From JAXGQD01 sp040766665 (GTDB lineage Bacteria > Bacillota > Clostridia > Saccharofermentanales > Fastidiosipilaceae), in contig JAXGQD010000004.1 of NCBI GenBank assembly GCA_040766665.1, forward strand, positions 62,001 to 126,000: a stretch of DNA of 64,000 bases, written 5' to 3'. Numbering within the stretch: the first letter of the stretch is position 1; each line of letters begins with the position of its first letter. This document shows positions 7,834 through 16,950 of this stretch, piece by piece. The notes beneath the pieces were generated by a model, which was not told the DNA's origin, searched no databases, and was given only the letters and a program-made list of their open reading frames with translations. The position numbers and the translations under genes were made by a program.

Positions 7834-9141
7834 TTGCAAAAAGTAAATCCATTCGCCGCCTGGGGCATAGGCACAGAGCTCTATGAGCAGGCGGAAAGCG
7901 TTGAAGCAAAGCTCAAGCAAGGTGCGGCTTGGGCGAGAGTCGAGCAGATTCGCAGTTTTAACCAGTTGAAAGTTTTAAAAGCTTTTCAGGATGCCAGAAT
8001 CAGCGAAGCCGGTTTTGGGGGGAGCTCGGGTTATGGTTACGATGATTTAGGCAGGGAGCGGCTTGAGGAGGCTTTTGCTCAGATTATGGGCTGCGAAAAA
8101 GCGCTCTTGCGTGTGCAGATCAGTTCCGGCACACAAGCCATTGCACTAGGTTTCTATGGGTACCTCAGACCCGGGGATTTACTCATTTCCGCGACCGGTT
8201 TGCCCTACGATACACTTTTTACAGCTATCGGTTTGGATGAGGAAGGCAATGTACAAAGAAGTGGCCGTGGTCACGGTTCCTTAGCCGACTTTGGGGTTGA
8301 TTTTTTGGCGATTCCCTTATTGAAAAACGGTAAACCTGATCTTGACACGTTGAAGGAGGTCCTGGCAAAAGAGCAGGACCGCTGCGCCTTGGTTTTCATC
8401 CAACGTTCACGGGGTTACAGTGACAGACCGGCTCTTCTGGCGGAAGATATCCGTGAAATTTGCCGGACGACAAAAAGGGTGGATGAGCAAATTGTCGTGT
8501 TTGTGGATAACTGTTACGGCGAATTTACCGATACGGAGGAACCCACACAGTGGGGGGCAGATTTAGTGGCCGGATCCTTAATCAAGAATCCGGGTGGCGG
8601 ATTAGCACCAAGCGGGGGCTACATTTGTGGGAAAGCAGAGCTGGTGGAACAAGCCGCCGCACGCTTAACCGTACCGGGTTTGGGGGCAGAAGTCGGGCCC
8701 AGTTTGGGCTTTAACAGACTACTCACCCAAGGCCTGTACCAAGCACCCCATGTCGTTGCCGAATGCTTGCATGGCTTGAGTTTTACTGCCGCGCTTTTCG
8801 AAAGCTTCGGCATTATGACAGAACCCGCGTCCGACGAGCAACGCGGTGATATCATTCAAGTATTGAATTTAGGTACTGCCGAAGCTTTGATTCGCTTTTG
8901 CCAGGGGGTGCAGGCTGCTTCCCCTGTGGATGCCTTTGTCAGACCGCAAGCTTCGGCTTTACCGGGCTACAGCCACGAAGTCATCATGGCTGCGGGTGCA
9001 TTTATCCAAGGCTCATCTATAGAGCTCTCAGCCGATGGGCCGCTCAAAGCGCCTTATCGTGCTTTTCTTCAAGGCGGTTTGAACTATGAACAGGTCAAAC
9101 TGGCGGCCTTGTTGGCCGTCAATGGTGAAAATGATTTATAA
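7834..9141 (+). CDS. methionine gamma-lyase/aluminium resistance family PLP enzyme (YnbB-like)
   Basis: This 435-residue fold-type I PLP enzyme belongs to the Met_gamma_lyase (YnbB, 'aluminium resistance') family common in Firmicutes. Visible motifs are GYGYDDLGRE, the cofactor-binding SSGTQAIA, FVDNCYGEF with the PLP-contacting Asp, and SLIKNPGGG with the likely Schiff-base Lys. It probably acts on a sulfur amino acid by C-S lyase chemistry, but the physiological substrate is not known for the family. The start appears to be TTG (AAGGG upstream); the nearest ATG would remove conserved residues. It follows tRNA-Lys, and the HlyD-like gene begins 35 bases downstream. Confidence 0.85.
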   Translation: MQKVNPFAAWGIGTELYEQAESVEAKLKQGAAWARVEQIRSFNQLKVLKAFQDARISEAGFGGSSGYGYDDLGRERLEEAFAQIMGCEKALLRVQISSGTQAIALGFYGYLRPGDLLISATGLPYDTLFTAIGLDEEGNVQRSGRGHGSLADFGVDFLAIPLLKNGKPDLDTLKEVLAKEQDRCALVFIQRSRGYSDRPALLAEDIREICRTTKRVDEQIVVFVDNCYGEFTDTEEPTQWGADLVAGSLIKNPGGGLAPSGGYICGKAELVEQAAARLTVPGLGAEVGPSLGFNRLLTQGLYQAPHVVAECLHGLSFTAALFESFGIMTEPASDEQRGDIIQVLNLGTAEALIRFCQGVQAASPVDAFVRPQASALPGYSHEVIMAAGAFIQGSSIELSADGPLKAPYRAFLQGGLNYEQVKLAALLAVNGENDL

Positions 9142-9176
9142 TATGAAATATTTATTTGCCAGCGAAAGGCAGGCCG

Positions 9177-10622
9177 ATGAGCAAAGATAAAAACTCAGAA
9201 ATAACGCATAAGAGAAAGCGCCTTCTTTTTCGGCCGCGTAAAAATTTAACGATAAAGGCTGGGGGAGAAATCAGCACGCACAGTCTGCAGGACAGTGCTA
9301 TGGTGCGCTTGGAAGCGATTGAGAAGAAGCGGACCCGGGTTCGTTCTCTTGTATTGGTGCTGAGCGTGGTCTTGGTGATGGCTCTGACCATCGGTGTGGT
9401 TAATCTGCTTTTGCGCAGACAAAGCAATGAGCCGGTGTTGGAATTTTTAACCGAAGATTATGTCGATGAGAGTTTTGAGACAGCCGGTCTGATCATTCGC
9501 GATGAAGTCTTATATTCAGCAGGTTTAAGTGGCATTATCAGGCCTTTGAAGCCGGAAGCGACACGTGTCGCTAAAACCGAAAAAGTAGCGATGGTCTTAT
9601 CTCCTGCGATGCAGAGCAATTATGATGCCTGGAAAAAAATCGTCAGCAATATTTCCAAGCGTCGCCTCGAACTCATAGCCCAAGGTCAGGGACAGGGGGC
9701 TGCGCAGGTTTTTGCCGAAAGTGATACCCGCATGATTCCCTTGATCAACGATTTGCGCAAGGCGACGAGCGTGGGCACGGTAAAAAATGTCGAGTCACTA
9801 CAAAATTCGGTAGATGCTTTAGTTTATAGTCGTAATCTGAAGCTGGATACCGTACCTTTCAACGATGCTGACTTAAACAGCATGCAATTACAACTCGAAG
9901 CCCTTGATGCGGTATTGGAGAAGCAGGCGGTTTACTTGCAGACAGACTCAAGCGGCTATATTTCTTATATGAGCGATGGATTGGAATCCATTCTGACGCC
10001 TGAGAACATCGCTAGTCTAAACGAAACAAATCTCAACGAAATGCTTGGCGGCGGTGAAAACTATAAACCCCTATCCGAAAGTGTGAAGTTGGTCGCTCCG
10101 GCTTATCGTTTGTCCAAAGGTTCCGGGCATACCTTGGTATTGTCTGTGACGGGTCTGGATCCTGAATTCTTCGCAACGGATGATGAGCAGCCGGGTGTGC
10201 CGATCATCGGGGAGCAAGGCAGACATATTTCGGTCTATCTGCCGCGTGAAAACCTGGTCATTGAGGACTGCATCGTGCGTTCACTTAGCAAATCGAGTAA
10301 CGGTACCCTTATCACTTGCACGACCAGCTCGCAAGTGGAGAATCTCATCGACAGACGCATTATTGAAGGCCGCATTATTGTCGACAGCAATTACGGCTTC
10401 AAAGTGCCGAATGCGGTGCTGGTGGATTATTTATCAGGCCAAAGAACCGCTAAATTGATGATTGTCAGAGGTGGGGCAACCATGCTTGTACCGGTTTCGG
10501 TCACGGCTCAAAATGACCGCTTTTCAGTTGTGGAGGACATCGGCGATAGTGAGTTTCTGTCTGAGGGAACCATTTATGTTGAAAATCCTATGGAGGTGAA
10601 AGAAGGTCACCCGATTGATTAA
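9177..10622 (+). CDS. HlyD-family periplasmic adaptor-like membrane protein
   Basis: A basic cytoplasmic N-terminus of about 55 residues is followed by a single membrane segment (SLVLVLSVVLVMALTIGVV, near residues 57-76) and a large extracytoplasmic part. That part has a biotinyl-lipoyl-like segment (GLIIRDEVLYSAGLSGII), a helical hairpin region and beta-strand C-terminal domains, which resembles HlyD/membrane-fusion adaptors. In clostridia such a gene commonly precedes yggS and sepF, as here. The ATG at 9177 has a GGCAGG site; an in-frame TTG at 9156 is less likely. It is probably envelope- or division-associated, and no transporter partner is adjacent. Confidence 0.7.
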   Translation: MSKDKNSEITHKRKRLLFRPRKNLTIKAGGEISTHSLQDSAMVRLEAIEKKRTRVRSLVLVLSVVLVMALTIGVVNLLLRRQSNEPVLEFLTEDYVDESFETAGLIIRDEVLYSAGLSGIIRPLKPEATRVAKTEKVAMVLSPAMQSNYDAWKKIVSNISKRRLELIAQGQGQGAAQVFAESDTRMIPLINDLRKATSVGTVKNVESLQNSVDALVYSRNLKLDTVPFNDADLNSMQLQLEALDAVLEKQAVYLQTDSSGYISYMSDGLESILTPENIASLNETNLNEMLGGGENYKPLSESVKLVAPAYRLSKGSGHTLVLSVTGLDPEFFATDDEQPGVPIIGEQGRHISVYLPRENLVIEDCIVRSLSKSSNGTLITCTTSSQVENLIDRRIIEGRIIVDSNYGFKVPNAVLVDYLSGQRTAKLMIVRGGATMLVPVSVTAQNDRFSVVEDIGDSEFLSEGTIYVENPMEVKEGHPID

Positions 10623-11334
10623 TCAAAAGCAGATGGCGTCTAATATCCAAGACATCCAGAATAAAATCACGGCGGCTTTGGCCAAACGCACGGCCATTCC
10701 CATTACCGGCAACTCGGTCCGTTTGATTGCCGTCAGTAAATTCCAAGCGCTGGAAGCCATTCGTCAAGCTTACACTTTGGGCATCACAAATTTCGGTGAA
10801 AACCGGGTACAGGAACTCGTGGCAAAACTTTCAGAATTAGAGTCCGAACCGCTCAACTTTGATATGATCGGAACATTGCAAAGTAATAAAGTGAAGTACA
10901 TTGTCGGCAAAGTGCAAATGATTCAGTCCGTGGACAGTGAAAACCTCTTGAATCTAATTGCCAAGCAAGCCGAAAAACGAAATCTCGTGCAAGATATATT
11001 ACTGCAAGTAAACTATTCTGAAGAAAGCAGCAAACATGGTAGTAGCAGCGCAGAGTTAAGCACTTTATTGATGCAGGCTACTGCTTTGAATCACGTTAGA
11101 TTACGCGGTTTAATGACGATGGCTGCACCCGGCTTGAGTTATGATGAACAACTGCAATTCTTCCATTCCTTTTATCAGGTTTTTTGTGAGTCAAAAGAAC
11201 AATTGGCCGCGCAAGGTAAGAACGAAGACTTTGAAATCCTGTCCATGGGGATGAGCGAGGATTTTGAAGCCGCAATCACGGCGGGCAGTAACTGCGTCAG
11301 GATTGGGCGTGCCATTTTCGGCGAAAGAGCCTAG
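10615..11334 (+). CDS. yggS: YggS family PLP-binding protein (PLP homeostasis)
   Basis: This is an alanine-racemase-like TIM barrel of 239 residues that binds pyridoxal 5'-phosphate and buffers free PLP; it has no known catalytic activity. Family motifs are LIAVSKFQ with the PLP Lys, NFGENRVQEL, DMIGTLQSNKV, and LSMGMSEDFEAAI near the C-terminus. The likely start is TTG at 10615, with AGAAGG 9 bases upstream, and it overlaps the preceding gene by 8 bases. In Firmicutes yggS lies next to sepF in the division cluster, as seen here. Confidence 0.92.
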   Translation: MINQKQMASNIQDIQNKITAALAKRTAIPITGNSVRLIAVSKFQALEAIRQAYTLGITNFGENRVQELVAKLSELESEPLNFDMIGTLQSNKVKYIVGKVQMIQSVDSENLLNLIAKQAEKRNLVQDILLQVNYSEESSKHGSSSAELSTLLMQATALNHVRLRGLMTMAAPGLSYDEQLQFFHSFYQVFCESKEQLAAQGKNEDFEILSMGMSEDFEAAITAGSNCVRIGRAIFGERA

Positions 11335-11432
11335 CTTCCACAAATAACCGTAAAATATCGAGTTCTTTATTTCTACATCACGTCATCAGATTACAATGTC
11401 ATTACGTCGCCATTAAACCGCTGATTTTGATA

Positions 11433-11460
11433 TTGCGTCAATTTTTCATTACTCTATAAT
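11433..11460 (+). promoter_or_regulatory. promoter of sepF
   Basis: TTGCGT and a perfect TATAAT are separated by 16 bases, 39 bases before the sepF start. Confidence 0.6.
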
Positions 11461-11499
11461 TTGCTTTAAGATTATCGCTTTTGGCGGAGGTAGAAAGTA

Positions 11500-11973
11500 A
11501 TGGCAGATTTTTTTAATAAACTCTTTTCCAAGTTCACCAATTATGATGAGGATGATTATGCATATGAAGATGATGTCATAGTGAATGAACCCGCTAAAGA
11601 CGAAATCAATTTTCAGTCCATTGCTGCTTCTCATGAAGAAGAGCCTGTGCGCGGCCCTCAGCGTGTCGTAGGCTTTAGACCCGGTAACAGTCAGCAAGTG
11701 ATTATTGTCGCACCGACTCAGATTGATGCGGCACAGGAAATTTGCAATCATATTCAAACTGGCAGAACCGTCATTTGTAATTTTGAAAAATGCGACAGCG
11801 CTTCACCGCAACGTATTCTGGATTTCATCAACGGGGCAGCATATGCCTTAGGTGGAAGTGTAAAACGTGTCTCCAGCCACATCTTCTTGGTTATTCCTCA
11901 GAATGTTGCGCTGATCAATGAGAACGAGCAAAGTGAATCCAATCTCAGCTTCCTGCGTCAAGCAGCTCGCTAA
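11500..11973 (+). CDS. sepF: cell division protein SepF
   Basis: SepF bundles FtsZ and tethers it to the membrane at the septum. This 157-residue protein has the expected N-terminal amphipathic helix (ADFFNKLFSKF), an acidic linker of about 50 residues, and the C-terminal SepF fold (VIIVAPTQIDAAQEICNHI, then RILDFINGAAYALGG and IFLVIP). The ribosome binding site GGCGGAGG is good. The gene has its own promoter and terminator just downstream of yggS. Confidence 0.93.
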   Translation: MADFFNKLFSKFTNYDEDDYAYEDDVIVNEPAKDEINFQSIAASHEEEPVRGPQRVVGFRPGNSQQVIIVAPTQIDAAQEICNHIQTGRTVICNFEKCDSASPQRILDFINGAAYALGGSVKRVSSHIFLVIPQNVALINENEQSESNLSFLRQAAR

Positions 11974-12029
11974 TATGTAGTGGTGGCATCAAAGTTCTAA
12001 GTTAAGAATAGTAAAAAAATTAGTACGAT

Positions 12030-12060
12030 AGAGATCGCAGTTGTGCGGTCTCTTTTTATT
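12030..12060 (+). terminator. intrinsic terminator after sepF
   Basis: AGAGATCGCA pairs with TGCGGTCTCT (one G-U pair) around a GTTG loop, followed by a run of T. Confidence 0.8.
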
Positions 12061-12170
12061 ACATATTTACATCAACGAACAGAAAGATTACAACAATGTT
12101 ACGATAAGATGACATAAACTCAAGTTGATTAATCAAAGCGTATCTGGCGGAGAACTATAAAGTTGCATTC

Positions 12171-12199
12171 TTGCCAATAATCCGCTGAAACAATAGAAT
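12171..12199 (+). promoter_or_regulatory. promoter of the thioesterase-to-hemZ unit
   Basis: TTGCCA, a 17-base spacer and TAGAAT lie 33 bases before the thioesterase ATG. The downstream genes overlap or are spaced by a few bases and so form one operon. Confidence 0.6.
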
Positions 12200-12231
12200 T
12201 TACTTAGTGAATTGATGATTTGGAGTTGCCT

Positions 12232-12708
12232 ATGAGTTTGAAAGCACAATCCGCAGCAGATTCGATTACGGAGCAGACCTATTTAATCATGCATAAGCAT
12301 ATCAACGGCTTTGGACGACTCTTTGGCGGTCAGTTGATGCAGTGGATTGATGAACTGGCCGGCATTGTTGCAAAGCGTTATGCGCAAACCACCGTGATAA
12401 CGGCTGCTGTTGATAACTTACAATTCCGTAAGCCCGTTTTTATTAATGATATTTTGGTCTTGGTGGGTCGCGTGACTTACGTCGGCACTAGCTCTATGGA
12501 AGTACGTGTCGATTCTTTTGTTGAGACCATCGACGGTAAGCGCAATTTAATCAATCGTGCTTTTTTAGTCATGGTTTCAATTGACGAAAATAATAATCCC
12601 CTGCAGGTTCCCCCGCTCTTAATCGAGAATGATGTTCAACAGGCGGAGTGGGAAAGTGGCAAAAGACGCCAAGAATTAAGTAAACAGCGCAGAAAGGAAG
12701 GGTATTGA
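12232..12708 (+). CDS. acyl-CoA thioesterase (hotdog fold, YkhA-like)
   Basis: This is a hotdog-fold acyl-CoA hydrolase of the YciA/YkhA type. It shows the family signature HINGFGRLFGGQLMQWIDE with the catalytic Asp, then AAVDNLQFRKPV and VRVDSFVET. It would release free fatty acids and CoA from cytoplasmic acyl-CoAs. The ATG at 12232 is chosen because GGAG lies 6 bases upstream; an in-frame TTG at 12220 precedes this site. The stop codon overlaps the start of the next gene. Confidence 0.9.
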   Translation: MSLKAQSAADSITEQTYLIMHKHINGFGRLFGGQLMQWIDELAGIVAKRYAQTTVITAAVDNLQFRKPVFINDILVLVGRVTYVGTSSMEVRVDSFVETIDGKRNLINRAFLVMVSIDENNNPLQVPPLLIENDVQQAEWESGKRRQELSKQRRKEGY

Positions 12709-13457
12709 GTAGACGTCGCCCCTTTTTATGCTTTTTAGCTTTCAGCTTCAATCTAGCACTTTTGGTCGCTATTCTCCTGAGTGCGGTGGACTGGGCCGCT
12801 TTTTCCCGGGCATTTTACGCAGAACAATACCAAAGACTGAATACGGCTGAGTCTATCGGCTTATCACAAGAGGATTTAGAAGCTTCTACCGAGAAACTTT
12901 TGGATTATATTCAGGCAAAAGCACCTGATCTAAGTGTGAAGGTCCGCTTAGACGAATCTCCGGAATCCCTCACGGAAATGTTTAATCAACGTGAAATTGA
13001 TCATATGTGGGATGTCAGACTGCTTTATCTGAACAGTATGAAAATCAGAAATCTGCTTTTCACCATTGCCTTTATCGCATTAATAGCAATGTTATTTCTG
13101 CTACGCAAAGAAAAGCGCAGCTCGCAGGATTTCCGCTGCTTACAAGCTGCTTTCGGTCTGTCTTTAGCTTTTTTCATTTTTTTATTAGCTGGGATTGCCA
13201 TTTTCGCAGCACTTGATTTTACGTCTTTTTGGACAGCCTTCCATAAGTTGGTGTTCAGCAATGACCTGTGGATTCTCAATCCGGCTACAGATCGCTTGAT
13301 CATGATGGTGCCCGAGCCATTCTTTGCGGCATTGGTAAAAAAGATTATCATCACAGCGCTTTTAACCCTGATTGCCTACAATCATGTGCTTTTTATCCTT
13401 GTAAGCCTGTTAAAGAGAAAAGAACTGAAAACAGTTAAAGCGCTGGAGGAGATTTGA
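12705..13457 (+). CDS. TIGR01906/DUF1461 family integral membrane protein
   Basis: This 250-residue membrane protein has about four hydrophobic segments (residues 8-27, 110-130, 145-170 and 210-235) and the family's signature stretches (FNQREIDHMWDV, then LVFSNDLWILNPATDRLIMMVPEPFF). The family is widespread in Firmicutes and has no known function. The start is TTG, overlapping the thioesterase stop (TTGA) behind GAAAGGAAGGG. Confidence 0.85.
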   Translation: MSRRRPFLCFLAFSFNLALLVAILLSAVDWAAFSRAFYAEQYQRLNTAESIGLSQEDLEASTEKLLDYIQAKAPDLSVKVRLDESPESLTEMFNQREIDHMWDVRLLYLNSMKIRNLLFTIAFIALIAMLFLLRKEKRSSQDFRCLQAAFGLSLAFFIFLLAGIAIFAALDFTSFWTAFHKLVFSNDLWILNPATDRLIMMVPEPFFAALVKKIIITALLTLIAYNHVLFILVSLLKRKELKTVKALEEI

Positions 13458-13458
13458 T

Positions 13459-14139
13459 TTGTTTTGTATATTTGACTTAGATGGTACTTTATTGGATACC
13501 TTGCAGGATTTAGCCGATTCCCATAATCAAGCTTTACTTGATTTAGGATTAGAAGCTTTACCGACGGATGATTACCGTTTTCTGGTGGGTAAGGGTTTGC
13601 GTAACCTTTGTCTGCGCAGCTTAAGTTTGCAGTATCCCGCATTTTCAGAGCTGGATAATTCGGAGCAGGAGCGCTTAATCGAGCAACATCTTGCACATTT
13701 TCAATCCATTTATCGGCGAAATCTCATGGTCAGTACGAAGCCCTATCCCGGTATCGCTGCAATGCTTGAGCAATTAAAAAAAGCAGAGATTCCTTGCGCA
13801 GTCTTGTCCAACAAAGCAGACCCTTTAACAAAAAAGCTGATTATGCATTTTTTTAAAGATCAGAATTTTGTCTTTATTGAAGGGATGAGTGAGGCTTACC
13901 CCAGGAAACCGGATCCGACTGCGGCTTTAGCCTTTTGTGCTCAACTGGGATTAGAGCCTGCTGATTGCTACTTTATCGGGGATACTTCAACCGATATGCA
14001 GACTGCCACAAATGGTGGCTTCATAGCGCTCGGTGTCAGCTGGGGTTTTCGCAGTCGTGAGGAACTCTTTGAAAATGGGGCAGTAGAGGTTTTTGATAGC
14101 CCTGAGGATTTGGGCTCATACATCGTAGCCGGGAAATAG
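13459..14139 (+). CDS. HAD-superfamily hydrolase, phosphoglycolate phosphatase-like
   Basis: This is a HAD phosphatase of the Gph/PpaX type, with motif I FDLDGTLLDT (nucleophile Asp), motif II LSNKAD, a conserved Lys in PRKPDPT, and motif III IGDTSTDM. A helical cap lies between motifs I and II. It probably dephosphorylates a small metabolite such as 2-phosphoglycolate or pyrophosphate, but specificity cannot be read from the sequence. The TTG start follows GGAGGA by 7 bases and sits in the thioesterase-hemZ operon. Confidence 0.85.
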   Translation: MFCIFDLDGTLLDTLQDLADSHNQALLDLGLEALPTDDYRFLVGKGLRNLCLRSLSLQYPAFSELDNSEQERLIEQHLAHFQSIYRRNLMVSTKPYPGIAAMLEQLKKAEIPCAVLSNKADPLTKKLIMHFFKDQNFVFIEGMSEAYPRKPDPTAALAFCAQLGLEPADCYFIGDTSTDMQTATNGGFIALGVSWGFRSREELFENGAVEVFDSPEDLGSYIVAGK

Positions 14140-14143
14140 AGCA

Positions 14144-15271
14144 ATGCCTGAAAGAGAGAAGCGCTTTTTTAAGAAGTCGGATAAAAAAACGATTCGGGCC
14201 AACTTGCTAAGATTTTTTGTCTTATGCTTGCTTGCGCTCACTTTCTATTTATTACAGCTATTGTTACTGGCTAATCCGCAATGGGGTAATTTCTATGCTG
14301 AAAATATTTTTCCCTTGCTACGCGCCGTTCCGCTTTTTATCAGTCGGCTTCTACCTGTCTCATTTATGTTTGTAAGCTTTGTCATTATTTTACCTAGCGC
14401 TTTTTTCTTTCTGCTTTACAGTTTCGTAATGATTCTACGGAGACGAGACAACCGACGTAGACAAGTGCTAAGACTCCTGTCTCAATTGTCTACAATTGTA
14501 GTAGTGCTTTACGTGCTTTATATGTTGCTTCATGGCTTTAACTATGCACGCAGTCCCTTGAGTCAAAAACTGGCCTTGAATCCTCAGCCGCGTAGCGCCT
14601 CTGAATTGCATGAGTTAACAGTGTGGCTGGCCAAACAAACAAATATGGAGAAAGAGGGTTTAGCCCAGACAGCAGAAGGTTTATTGCTACTCGAGCAGGG
14701 CAGGCAAAGCTACTTACAAGTCGCAGCGAAAAATGCTCCCGCTGTTTACGACTCTGTCGTGATTCGCCCCAAAGCGGTTCCATTATCGCAGTACTGGTCT
14801 TACACAAACATCACCGGCATGTATTTTCCTTATTTTGCCGAAGCCAATGTCAATGCAGACACCATGCCCGATGAGTTTCTCTTTTCCGCCTTGCATGAAA
14901 TTGCTCATGTTCAAGGCTATGCACGAGAAGATGAGGCCAATTTTTTAGCCTTTTATAGCGGTAAAGATCACGAGTGGCAGGAGTTTCGCTACGCCGCCTA
15001 TTTAACAGCATTTATCCATGCCTACAATCGTCTGCACGGCGTTGCAGCGGAAATGGCGGATGAGGTTTGGGCTATGTTGAAACCCGAAGTCCAGGCGGAT
15101 ATACAGGCACGAAATCGCTATTGGGCTCAATTCCAGGGTCCGGTCGAACGGGTCAGCACCAATATCAATGACAGTTTTTTAAAAGCAAACCATCAGGAAC
15201 TGGGCGTGCAAAGCTATGGCATGGTTGTTGATTTGTTGTTAGCTTATTATTTTGAAAGTGTTGTCGCATGA
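14144..15271 (+). CDS. DUF3810 family membrane protein with HExxH zinc motif
   Basis: This 375-residue protein has three N-terminal membrane segments (about residues 23-43, 62-92 and 112-130) and a large C-terminal domain that matches DUF3810. That domain contains HEIAH, a textbook HExxH zinc-protease motif, followed by EDEANFLAF, which offers a third Glu ligand. This is an inference from the motif, but it predicts a membrane-anchored metallopeptidase. It is spaced 4 bases from the HAD gene and overlaps hemZ by 4 bases (ATGA), so it is part of the same operon. Confidence 0.8.
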   Translation: MPEREKRFFKKSDKKTIRANLLRFFVLCLLALTFYLLQLLLLANPQWGNFYAENIFPLLRAVPLFISRLLPVSFMFVSFVIILPSAFFFLLYSFVMILRRRDNRRRQVLRLLSQLSTIVVVLYVLYMLLHGFNYARSPLSQKLALNPQPRSASELHELTVWLAKQTNMEKEGLAQTAEGLLLLEQGRQSYLQVAAKNAPAVYDSVVIRPKAVPLSQYWSYTNITGMYFPYFAEANVNADTMPDEFLFSALHEIAHVQGYAREDEANFLAFYSGKDHEWQEFRYAAYLTAFIHAYNRLHGVAAEMADEVWAMLKPEVQADIQARNRYWAQFQGPVERVSTNINDSFLKANHQELGVQSYGMVVDLLLAYYFESVVA

Positions 15272-16860
15272 TTCGGGTCCATTTTTTCAATCAGTCTTTA
15301 TACCCTATTCCTATTGATGGGATCCGTGATATGCTACGGCTTTTCTATGGCGCCGCCAAGATGGAAATGCTGCCAGAGGGAGGCATAAGTTATGCGACGG
15401 AAACAGAATTGCAACTCATCTGCGGTTTTACAGAACAGTATGCTTTTGCCACTGAACTTACGAGTTTAGGCAACACAACAAATCCATCTGGATTAGACAA
15501 ACTGTTAAATGCAGTACAAAAGGGTCAGGTCCGAATCCCAATTCATGCGGATGATTCAGTCAAAATCGTTAAGCGCAAGTTGAAACGCTGTATTTATAAT
15601 TATTTGGCAAAATTAAACGGTTTCAGCTTTCCCTGGGGCTCGTTGAGTGGGATCCGCCCGACATTTCTGGCTGACGAAGCGCTGAAGGAGGGACTGAATC
15701 CTGCAGAAACGCTCACTTATTTGCAGGAGCAGTATGCGCTTAAACCCGGCAAAGCGGCTCTGGCTGTGGAAGTCGCATTAGCAGAGCAAAACATTATCGC
15801 GCAGCAAGACCCTCAAGGGCTACATTTATATGTTCACGTGCCATTTTGTCGCACGCGCTGCAGCTATTGTTCATTCACAAATCAGGCTGATATTAATCCA
15901 GATGAGGCGAAACTTGAGTCTTACTTGGAAGCCCTGCTACTGGAACTTGATACGGGTTTGCATGGTCTAAGACGAAAGGTAAACAGCATTTATTTCGGGG
16001 GTGGCAGTCCTGCTATCTTCAGTCCTGAACAATTACAGCGTTTGTTTACATGTGTAAACAAACATGTGGAGCTCAAAGAATGCCCCGAGCTGAGTTTTGA
16101 AGCGGGGCGCAGTGATGATTTGGACTTGGACAAACTAACAATCTTAAAGGAGTCCGGAGTCACACGCCTTTGCATTAATCCGCAAAGCATGCAAAAGGAG
16201 ACCCTCATCCGTATCAACCGGCCTGCAGATGTTCAATCAGTTGTTAAGGTGTTTCACATGGCGAGAGACTTGGGCTTCGATAATATCAATATGGATTTAA
16301 TTGCAGGCCTGGCAGATGAGACTCTGGCTGATTTCGCAGAAAGCGTACAGCAAGTTTCAGTGCTACAGCCCGAAAGCATCACCGTACACAGCTTGGCAAA
16401 GAAACGTAAATCTGATTTTGATCTTTTGTTACGCGAGGCTGCACTTCTGAATAAACCCGTTTCTCACTTTAGTCAGAAGCGCTCCGATTACAATGATGCT
16501 GGCAAGCTCGAGCAGCAATTGGGCAGGCTTAACCCGGAATTAGAGTCGATGTTGGATTTTGCCGAGTCTCAGCTTAAAAAACAGGAATACAGGCCTTATT
16601 ACTTGTACCGACAGAAAGACGGTTTAGGCGGGTTGGAAAATGTCGGCTATGCGAAGGAGGGTTTTGCCTGTATTTATAATGTCTGCATGATGGCGGACGC
16701 ACAGTCAATCATGGCTTTCGGAGCAGCAGCCATTTCAAAACTCGTGCTCAGCGACAAAGTGAAACGCCTAGCCAATGTCGCCAACGTCACACAGTACATT
16801 AATAGAGTCTCCGAAATGGCCGAGACGAAGAGGGCGTTCTTTCATTCTTATTTCATCTAA
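15268..16860 (+). CDS. hemZ: HemZ-like coproporphyrinogen dehydrogenase family radical SAM protein
   Basis: This radical SAM protein of 530 residues has a roughly 180-residue N-terminal domain followed by the HemN-type core. The cluster-binding motif is CRTRCSYC (near residue 197), then FGGGSPAI and, in the C-terminal half, HSLAKKRKSDF. Its length and N-terminal extension match HemZ of Bacillus and clostridia. Despite the name, many HemZ/HemW relatives act in heme handling rather than porphyrin oxidation. No other heme genes are in the window, so its role is uncertain. It is the last gene of the operon. Confidence 0.85.
   Translation: MIRVHFFNQSLYPIPIDGIRDMLRLFYGAAKMEMLPEGGISYATETELQLICGFTEQYAFATELTSLGNTTNPSGLDKLLNAVQKGQVRIPIHADDSVKIVKRKLKRCIYNYLAKLNGFSFPWGSLSGIRPTFLADEALKEGLNPAETLTYLQEQYALKPGKAALAVEVALAEQNIIAQQDPQGLHLYVHVPFCRTRCSYCSFTNQADINPDEAKLESYLEALLLELDTGLHGLRRKVNSIYFGGGSPAIFSPEQLQRLFTCVNKHVELKECPELSFEAGRSDDLDLDKLTILKESGVTRLCINPQSMQKETLIRINRPADVQSVVKVFHMARDLGFDNINMDLIAGLADETLADFAESVQQVSVLQPESITVHSLAKKRKSDFDLLLREAALLNKPVSHFSQKRSDYNDAGKLEQQLGRLNPELESMLDFAESQLKKQEYRPYYLYRQKDGLGGLENVGYAKEGFACIYNVCMMADAQSIMAFGAAAISKLVLSDKVKRLANVANVTQYINRVSEMAETKRAFFHSYFI
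16040..16063. repeat. 24-bp palindrome inside hemZ
   Basis: GTTTGTTTACA and TGTAAACAAAC are exact inverted repeats of 11 bases separated by two bases. It lies within the hemZ coding sequence and encodes ordinary-looking residues, so its origin may be chance. Confidence 0.6.
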
Positions 16861-16899
16861 AGAGGCGGTAGATTTAAGTTTGTGTTAACGCTTTTCTGC

Positions 16900-16928
16900 T
16901 TGAGCCGGGAGAGAGTTAAGGCTAAAAT
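16900..16928 (+). promoter_or_regulatory. promoter of aroK-ppx-ppk1
   Basis: TTGAGC and TAAAAT are separated by 17 bases, 22 bases before the aroK-like start. Confidence 0.5.
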
Positions 16929-16950
16929 TATATAGCGCAATGATAGGAAA

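Noticed and set aside
16040..16063. Rex-type operator inside hemZ
   Set aside because: The arms resemble TTGTTwA half-sites, but the spacing gives a 20-bp rather than 18-bp site and the position is within a gene.
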